Below are positions 58,845 through 63,657 of a stretch of 63,657 nucleotides of DNA, piece after piece. The translations under genes and the position numbers were made by a program. Numbering within the stretch: position 1 is the stretch's first letter; each line of letters starts with the position of its first letter. Below the pieces are notes generated by a model, which was not told the origin of the DNA, did not search any database, and saw only the letters and a program-made list of their open reading frames with translations. This stretch comes from an uncultured Clostridia bacterium (GTDB taxonomy: Bacteria > Bacillota > Clostridia > Saccharofermentanales > Saccharofermentanaceae), in contig CAMVBS010000005.1 of NCBI GenBank assembly GCA_947165785.1, positions 1 to 63,657 of the forward strand. Reading direction: 5' to 3'.

Positions 58845-59483
58845 TCACGGGAAGAGTCTACGAAGCAGCCCGTCTACGGGACGGATCCTAAGTATCAGGA
58901 ACACAATTACCGCGCCCGCTACGTTCAAGATCAGATCGTCGATATCGACTGAGCCTACCGTGAACAGGAATTGGGTAAATTCTATGAAGATGACTATGAG
59001 TGTCGTAAAAAGCGTAAAAGGCAGAAGCTTTCTTGCAGGACGTAAAATCCTCGGCAGGAAAAATCCCATAGGCGAGAGAGCCGCGATGTTTCCGAGATAA
59101 TTTATCAGGAAGTAATCGCCTCCGATCTTAAAGGAACCGACTATCGATCTGAACGGAACAAAGTTCGTCCTGTGCTCGAGATATATCCGCGGCAGGTCCT
59201 TATCGGAGAAGATAAACCTGGCGTCATTTCTGTCGACACGAAATGTCAGACTGAAAAGAAATATCAGATAAAGAATGAACGTACACCAGACATAAACCGT
59301 TATCACAGTCTTCTCACGCTCTGGGTGAAGCCGTCCCATAAGCCTCGCTGCGTTATAAAGAAACAGGGAAGCAATGACGACTGATAAAAGGATCGCAATA
59401 TATGACAGATTGTTCATGCTCCAAAAGAAGAAACAAAGAAACAGCAGCGCGATGATAAATGAGATGATCATTTTTGTCCGCAT
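58845..59483 (-). CDS. VanZ family membrane protein
   Basis: The protein is 212 residues with five or six helices. VanZ-like motifs are seen: FVPFRSI, INYLGNIAALSPMGFFLP and the IEFTQFLFTVGSVDIDDLILNVAGAV segment. VanZ-like proteins can give low-level teicoplanin resistance and are widespread in Firmicutes without vancomycin operons. No vanA/H/X genes are here, so that role is unproven. GGAGG lies 6 nt before the ATG. It stands alone on the minus strand. Confidence 0.88.
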   Translation of the reverse strand: MRTKMIISFIIALLFLCFFFWSMNNLSYIAILLSVVIASLFLYNAARLMGRLHPEREKTVITVYVWCTFILYLIFLFSLTFRVDRNDARFIFSDKDLPRIYLEHRTNFVPFRSIVGSFKIGGDYFLINYLGNIAALSPMGFFLPRILRPARKLLPFTLFTTLIVIFIEFTQFLFTVGSVDIDDLILNVAGAVIVFLILRIRPVDGLLRRLFP

Positions 59484-59581
59484 ATTCTTCCTCCCCGCTT
59501 AATGAAGTATAATCAAGTCACAGGGCTATGTTACACGAATCGTATTACATCCTCAAGTTTGGAGGATAAGGAGTTTTGCTT

Positions 59582-60223
59582 ATGAAATACGGCGAATCCA
59601 CATTTGACATACTGTATCTTCTGTTCGCGATAATAAGCGGCATCGTAATGCTTCGTCGTGCCTCGGATAAAGAGGGCAGGCTCATGGGTCTTGCTTCCTT
59701 GATCTTGGGTCTTGGTGATGCTTTTCACCTCGTTCCTCGAGTCATGAACTACTTTCTTGATTCTGATCTTACCACGGCTCTCGGCATAGGAAAGCTCGTT
59801 ACTTCGGTTACCATGACGGTCTTTTATGTGCTTCTTTACTACATTTGGCGCCAAGTTTATGGGGCTCCTGATAAGAAGGCCGTGAGTATCGTGATCTGGA
59901 GTCTTGCTGCAATAAGGGTCGTACTTTGCATGCTCCCTCAAAACGGTTGGCTATCAAACAGCAGCGATGTTGCCTGGGGCATTATCCGTAACGTTCCGTT
60001 CGTGATCCTCGGCGCCATTATCTGTGTTCTCTTTTTCCTCTCTCGAAAAAGTGACCGAACGTTCAGATTTCTCTGGCTCTTGATCTTACTGTCATTTGCA
60101 TTTTATATTCCGGTGGCAGTCGGCGCGGGAATCGTTCCGATGCTGGGGATGCTGATGCTCCCGAAGACCATCTGCTACATACTTATGATCGTCTGCTTTC
60201 TTAAAAAGACATCGCGTAAATGA
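59582..60223 (+). CDS. Multi-spanning membrane protein, unknown
   Basis: The protein is 213 residues from the ATG at 59582 (AAGGAG 8 nt upstream; a TTG at 59576 is too close). About seven helices are predicted. No charged pocket or known motif is recognised, apart from a conserved-looking GLGDAFHLVPR and a basic C-terminal tail. It is divergent from vanZ and separated from the TetR operon by a terminator, so it is not part of that operon. Confidence 0.65.
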   Translation: MKYGESTFDILYLLFAIISGIVMLRRASDKEGRLMGLASLILGLGDAFHLVPRVMNYFLDSDLTTALGIGKLVTSVTMTVFYVLLYYIWRQVYGAPDKKAVSIVIWSLAAIRVVLCMLPQNGWLSNSSDVAWGIIRNVPFVILGAIICVLFFLSRKSDRTFRFLWLLILLSFAFYIPVAVGAGIVPMLGMLMLPKTICYILMIVCFLKKTSRK

Positions 60224-60245
60224 ACCAATATCATTGTAGATCTTG

Positions 60246-60280
60246 AGGACCTGTCGTAATTCATGCGGCGGGTCCTTGTT
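60246..60280 (+). terminator. Terminator before the TetR operon
   Basis: 11-bp stem AGGACCTGTCG / CGGCGGGTCCT (two G-T pairs), loop TAATTCATG, then TTGTT. The next promoter begins 2 nt later. Confidence 0.75.
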
Positions 60281-60281
60281 C

Positions 60282-60310
60282 TTGACACGGAAATATGTCC
60301 GTGGTATATT
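60282..60310 (+). promoter_or_regulatory. Consensus promoter of the TetR-SDR-condensation-PAP2 operon
   Basis: Perfect TTGACA (60282-60287), 17-nt spacer, TATATT (60305-60310). The spacer itself holds a perfect inverted repeat. Confidence 0.85.
60286..60303 (+). promoter_or_regulatory. Perfect inverted repeat in the promoter spacer
   Basis: CACGGA-AATATG-TCCGTG, an 18-bp palindrome between -35 and -10. Its arms are exact. It may be a second operator for the same or another regulator. Confidence 0.6.
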
Positions 60311-60317
60311 CGCTTTA

Positions 60318-60335
60318 TGAATGAATATTCGTTCA
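60318..60335 (+). promoter_or_regulatory. TetR-type operator at the transcription start
   Basis: TGAATGAATATTCGTTCA, an 18-bp palindrome with 16 symmetric bases, at +1 relative to the promoter. The TGAATGAATATTCATTCA pattern is typical of AcrR/TetR-type repressor sites, and the gene that follows codes such a repressor. Confidence 0.8.
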
Positions 60336-60356
60336 GTCAAAAATGGAGGACGGGAT

Positions 60357-60935
60357 ATGCCAAAGACAGAAGAACAGTGTAAGCAGCTCAGGGAAGATAT
60401 GAGGAGCAGGATCCTTAAGAACGCATCTTTGTATTTTGCGAGGAACGGATTCGGTGATACGAAGATCGGAGATCTTGCCAAACACATCGGTATCGGACAG
60501 GGAACGATCTATCTTTACTTTAAGTCCAAGGAGGAACTTTTCGAGGAGATAAGGAAGAATGCCGATAACAAAGATCAGGTAAAGTCACTCGAGAAGATAT
60601 CCAAGCTTCCATTACCGGCGAAGGCCAAGATCGACATGATCTCTTCCGAGATGGAACGAAGGCTCAGAAATGATGAGGATTATGTTGTTAAGATAACGAT
60701 CGTATCCCAGCTCATGCTGGAACATGAAGAAACACTCTACGGTAATGATCTGTACAAGCACATGGCCAAGATCATAAAGCAGGGTCAGAAGGAAGGTTCG
60801 GTAGTTAAGGGTGATCCGATCTATCTGGCAGACCTTTACTGGGGAACAGTTTACATGTATGCGCTTAAAAGACTATTCGTAAATGATTGTAAGTTGGTTA
60901 CTAAGGAGACACTTTCGCGTCTCCTGGAGGTGTGA
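60357..60935 (+). CDS. TetR/AcrR family regulator
   Basis: The protein is 192 residues from the ATG at 60357 (GGAGGA upstream; the frame is open 12 codons earlier but that covers the operator). The HTH region is ASLYFARNGFGDTKIGDLAKHIGIGQGTIYLYFKSKEELFEEI. The C-terminal ligand part is helical and unremarkable. A palindromic site at the promoter suggests autorepression. It heads an operon with the SDR, condensation-type and PAP2 genes, so it likely controls a lipid-type pathway. Confidence 0.92.
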   Translation: MPKTEEQCKQLREDMRSRILKNASLYFARNGFGDTKIGDLAKHIGIGQGTIYLYFKSKEELFEEIRKNADNKDQVKSLEKISKLPLPAKAKIDMISSEMERRLRNDEDYVVKITIVSQLMLEHEETLYGNDLYKHMAKIIKQGQKEGSVVKGDPIYLADLYWGTVYMYALKRLFVNDCKLVTKETLSRLLEV

Positions 60936-60936
60936 G

Positions 60937-61695
60937 ATGACTAAGGTTGCGATAGTGACCGGTGCGACAGGCGGCATAGGGGAGAAGTTTATCCAAAGGA
61001 TAAGCCTGATGGATGATATAGAAGAAGTTTGGGCAGTCGGAAGAAGCAGGGAAAAGCTTGAAAGATTAAAAGCATCCTGCCCCAAGGTAATGACCGTTGA
61101 GGCAGATATCGGGGAAGACGGGATAGATATCATAGAAGAACTGATAAAACAGGTATCACCTGATATCAGGATGCTCATAAATAACGCGGGTGTCGCTTAT
61201 ATGGGTGATTTCGAGAAGATGACGGAAGATAAGATCCGGAGTTTTTGTAAGGTTAACTGCAGTGCTCCTTCTGAACTTATGGCAATATGCCTTCCATATA
61301 TGCATGAAGGCTCGAAGATTCTGAATATCTCATCAGCGTCATCCTTTCAGCCTAATCCTTATCTTTCCATGTATTCCGCGAGCAAGGCGTATCTTAAGAA
61401 CCTCTCAAGGGCCTTGAACGTGGAACTTAAGAACAGAAAGATAACGGTAACGAGTGTCTGCCCATACTGGGTCGATACGGGAATGCTCCCGAGAGAAAGA
61501 GACGGAAAGAAGATAAACTATCCCGGCATGGTAAGTACTGATCTTGTGGTGGATAAAGCCCTTAAGGACAGCAGTAAAGGAAAGGACATGTCGGTTCCGG
61601 GCTTCTTCGCACAGTACTTCAGGATCTATTCGAAGATAACGCCGACAAGCATCGTCATGAAGCAGTGGGTTGCAGGGATAAGAAAGTATTTATGA
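60937..61695 (+). CDS. Short-chain dehydrogenase/reductase
   Basis: The protein is 252 residues from the ATG at 60937 (TGGAGG upstream; frame open further 5' inside the TetR gene). The cofactor motif is TGATGGIG, the structural motif NNAG and the catalytic Ser-Tyr-Lys is SSASSFQPNPYLSMYSASK. A basic R after the second strand (VGRSREK) suggests NADP(H). It resembles the YqjQ/DltE-like or 3-ketoacyl reductase group. Its last ~45 residues are hydrophobic-basic (FFAQYFRIYSKITPTSIVMKQW), perhaps for membrane contact. The stop overlaps the next start (ATGA). Confidence 0.9.
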   Translation: MTKVAIVTGATGGIGEKFIQRISLMDDIEEVWAVGRSREKLERLKASCPKVMTVEADIGEDGIDIIEELIKQVSPDIRMLINNAGVAYMGDFEKMTEDKIRSFCKVNCSAPSELMAICLPYMHEGSKILNISSASSFQPNPYLSMYSASKAYLKNLSRALNVELKNRKITVTSVCPYWVDTGMLPRERDGKKINYPGMVSTDLVVDKALKDSSKGKDMSVPGFFAQYFRIYSKITPTSIVMKQWVAGIRKYL

Positions 61696-62885
61696 GATAC
61701 AGGCTTGAAACAGAGAGAGTCGATCTTTTTGATGCGAATATATTGATAGTCATGAATGTGAAGATCGATAAGGAAGTTCCGTTTGAAGAACTCAAGACCT
61801 CGTTCGAGAGAGCATGTAAGCTTCATGAAGTATTAAGATCCAAAGTAGTGATCGAACCTTCGGGTGAAGCTTATTACGTCGATAATGATGAGCCGCATAA
61901 TTCTATCATCCGGACAGACAGTTCAATGGAGGAACTCATCTGTAACAATGAAAGACGAAGGTTCAGGATCGAAGAAGGCGAATATATAAGAGCGTTTCTG
62001 TCTCCTGACGGACTTGTTTTCATGATGCATCATCTCGGAGGAGACGGTAAGTCTTTACTCTATTTCATCGAGACGTTCATGAAGTGTCTTGCAAATGAAG
62101 AAGTTCATGAAGTTCCTTTCAGAAATCTTCCGTTTGATGACATTCCCGTTATAAGCAGACTGTCCTTCGGATACAGGCTCCTTACAAGATACTGGAATCG
62201 CAAATGGACGGGGCAAGAGCGTATCTGCACATTTCAGGACATGGACGACGAATACAGCGGATTTTGGAAAGATCGTAAGACCCGGGTCAGTGTAAGAAGA
62301 TATGAAAAGGATGAACTTGATGCCTTGCTCAGAAAGTCAAAGGCTATAGGCATATCGCTGACATCTTATATGATCACCGGTTTCATCAAGGATTCGGGTA
62401 AGAAGATGTCGATCGGTATCGCTGCTGACGGCAGGCAGGACGATAACAGGTCAATGGGAAATCAGGTAACGGGTATCGCGATAAAGGTCAGATATGATAA
62501 CAGAAAGTCGTTCGAAGATAATGCAAGGCGGGTAGATCATCTGATGAGAAAGAAACTTTCTGACCCGCGTCGCCGCTATCTCTCTTTGCAGTTCATGAGG
62601 CATCTGGAGCCGACTTTGAAGGACGCCTTAAACCTCAACAGAGCAGGGTTTACCGATAACGGTTTTGTCTCCATGGTTGCAGGGTACCTGGGATACGGGA
62701 AAAAGATAAGAGACATGAGCTTTACTAATCTTACGAGGGCTGATATCAGGCTTCGATATGGAGGATATGAAATTAAGGAGATCGTGTTCGTCCCTCCGAT
62801 CGTTTCGTATGCCAAGGATGTTATAGGGATCATTACCACGGGGGATATCATGAATGTTACAAGACATGTCTACGACAAGAAATAA
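61692..62885 (+). CDS. Condensation-domain-like acyltransferase (HHxxxDG)
   Basis: The protein is 397 residues from the ATG at 61692, which overlaps the SDR stop. The N-terminal half has HHLGGDG (113-119), the active-site motif of NRPS condensation domains and of PapA- or WS/DGAT-type acyltransferases. The C-terminal half has a D-G-R-x-D segment (IAADGRQDD) as in the second lobe of the same fold. It is a stand-alone enzyme without carrier or adenylation domains. It would join an acyl group to an alcohol or amine. With SDR and PAP2 partners, a lipid or glycolipid product is likely, an inference. It overlaps the next gene by 20 bp. Confidence 0.85.
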   Translation: MRYRLETERVDLFDANILIVMNVKIDKEVPFEELKTSFERACKLHEVLRSKVVIEPSGEAYYVDNDEPHNSIIRTDSSMEELICNNERRRFRIEEGEYIRAFLSPDGLVFMMHHLGGDGKSLLYFIETFMKCLANEEVHEVPFRNLPFDDIPVISRLSFGYRLLTRYWNRKWTGQERICTFQDMDDEYSGFWKDRKTRVSVRRYEKDELDALLRKSKAIGISLTSYMITGFIKDSGKKMSIGIAADGRQDDNRSMGNQVTGIAIKVRYDNRKSFEDNARRVDHLMRKKLSDPRRRYLSLQFMRHLEPTLKDALNLNRAGFTDNGFVSMVAGYLGYGKKIRDMSFTNLTRADIRLRYGGYEIKEIVFVPPIVSYAKDVIGIITTGDIMNVTRHVYDKK

Positions 62886-63657
62886 GTGCAGTTCTCTGAT
62901 GTTTTTGCCTGTCGCGGTTCTGTGGCTTATCTGCTTTTTCGTAGGGGTAGTCTGCGATCATGACCTGGCAAGGATTATATATAGAAGAAATGACATCGCG
63001 GCGGTCGCTTTGAGCGTGATCGGACTTTATGCTTATTACGGTTCGTTTGTGTTCTTCTTTGGCGTTTTATGCAGGCAGCTGTTTAACTCTGCCCAAAGGA
63101 AGATCTCCAAACTCTTGATATGCATCATATTTACATACATGGCTTTATCTACTTCTACCTATGGTGCAGCCGCGATCCTCAGTGATTCCGTATGCGGTCT
63201 TCTTCTCGAAAAAGTTGAGCACTCGCTTAAAGCCTACCTGACTTCCGGCCTTTACCTTTATCTCCCGCTGTTTCCTCTTGGTATCTTGGCTAACGGTAAA
63301 CGCCATGACAGAACTTTTTCGAGAAAGATGATCCTGCTTCTTACGGTTATGACAATAGCACCTTTTTCCTCTTACCTTATAAAGTATCTTGTCATGCGCC
63401 CGAGGTACCGGGTTGCAGTGGAAGGATATGAGGGGATAGGGTTCGTTCCCGTTTATGAGCATCTTAAAAACGGCAGGGAACTCAGGTCTTTGTACGATCT
63501 AAAGATCGATGACCTGGCATCTTTTTACAGCGGTCATGCAATGAATGCGGCCTTGTGCATGGTGATATTCCCTTTCTATGCTTATGTGTTCCGCTTTCTG
63601 AAGGGCAGGGAGAAGCATCTTTCCGTGTTTGCCTTTATCATTTCCGTACCGATAGTA
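62866..63657 (+). CDS. PAP2-like membrane phosphatase, 3' end outside window
   Basis: The frame is open from an ATG at 62866 to the window edge, giving 264 residues; the gene continues. The start is only moderately supported, since no strong ribosome-binding site is seen. Six or so membrane helices are present. KYLVMRPRYR (K-x4-RPR) fits the first PAP2 motif and FYSGHAMNAA holds the SGH of the second (S222, G223, H224). The third motif, SRxxxxxHxxxD, would lie just outside. PAP2 enzymes remove phosphate from phosphatidate or polyprenyl diphosphate at the outer face. It is the fourth gene of the TetR operon. Two inverted copies of CTCGAAAAAG lie inside it. Confidence 0.78.
   Translation, partial: MSTTRNKCSSLMFLPVAVLWLICFFVGVVCDHDLARIIYRRNDIAAVALSVIGLYAYYGSFVFFFGVLCRQLFNSAQRKISKLLICIIFTYMALSTSTYGAAAILSDSVCGLLLEKVEHSLKAYLTSGLYLYLPLFPLGILANGKRHDRTFSRKMILLLTVMTIAPFSSYLIKYLVMRPRYRVAVEGYEGIGFVPVYEHLKNGRELRSLYDLKIDDLASFYSGHAMNAALCMVIFPFYAYVFRFLKGREKHLSVFAFIISVPIV

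Noticed and set aside
58845..59483. Glycopeptide resistance cluster around vanZ
   Set aside because: No vanH, vanA/B ligase, vanX, vanY or VanRS genes are present. A lone VanZ-like gene is common in Firmicutes.

Overview
The window reads as a chromosomal segment of an anaerobic Firmicute of class Clostridia. Signs of this are the moderate GC content (roughly mid-40s percent by eye), strong AAG/CTT/ATC codon preference, many TTG and GTG starts behind good Shine-Dalgarno sites, the tmk-holB-ricT-yabB-rsmI block shared with Bacillus, a nickel ECF transporter beside larBC, the MEP isoprenoid pathway (ispD, ispF), a long-form hpf and a clostridial-type Cys-containing HTH protein. I cannot name a genus. 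There is no prophage, transposase, CRISPR array or rRNA. The only RNA gene I can support is tRNA-Gln(CTG).

Layout. 1-9.9 kb: tail of a Lys/Ala-rich H1-like protein, a MATE exporter (minus), then a nickel operon (larB-larC-nikMN-nikQ-nikO) behind a ~200-nt leader that contains an intrinsic terminator, a short MutS-like ATPase, a GT2 glycosyltransferase and a cupin. 9.9-19.6 kb: PTS IIC-like protein, lipoprotein, EamA exporter, RsmC-like methyltransferase/CmpB/YfcE, Mrp ATPase, a CxxC-less thioredoxin-like lipoprotein, and the convergent ispF and ispD, which overlap at their 3' ends. ispD carries a ~340-residue low-complexity insertion. 19.6-31.6 kb: radA, a divergent AMP-binding enzyme, a DUF885 lipoprotein with a poly-Asp tandem repeat, a 1120-residue pseudo-PP2C/TM protein, and the serine pair (class V aminotransferase plus serA). 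31.7-43.3 kb: ECF sigma factor with membrane partner, a GH32 gene behind an attenuator-like leader, RluA- and RsuA-type pseudouridine synthases, a CPBP protease, a J-like membrane protein, family 4 UDG, tRNA-Gln, a hydrolase-TetR operon with repeated operators, a DeoR regulator whose promoter implies a leaderless mRNA, and AraC. 43.5-58.7 kb: a 747-aa apparently inactivated sialate-O-acetylesterase-like protein, AraC, folate genes folE-P-B-K, an Asn-rich disordered protein, tmk-holB-ricT, a ferredoxin, yabB, rsmI, a PAS-GGDEF-EAL protein and hpf. 58.8-63.7 kb: VanZ, a multi-TM protein, and a TetR-controlled operon (TetR, SDR, HHxxxDG acyltransferase, PAP2) running off the window.

How it works together. 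The region is mainly housekeeping (translation accessory enzymes, folate, serine, isoprenoid, DNA repair) mixed with small self-regulated operons. Nickel uptake is coupled to nickel-pincer-cofactor synthesis, but larE is not in the window. The most unusual items are the ispD insertion, two large pseudoenzymes (PP2C and sialate-O-acetylesterase folds without catalytic residues), the TetR-SDR-condensation-PAP2 lipid-like operon, two probable leaderless transcripts and a dispersed 10-mer, CTCGAAAAAG, found at least ten times across strands and reading frames.
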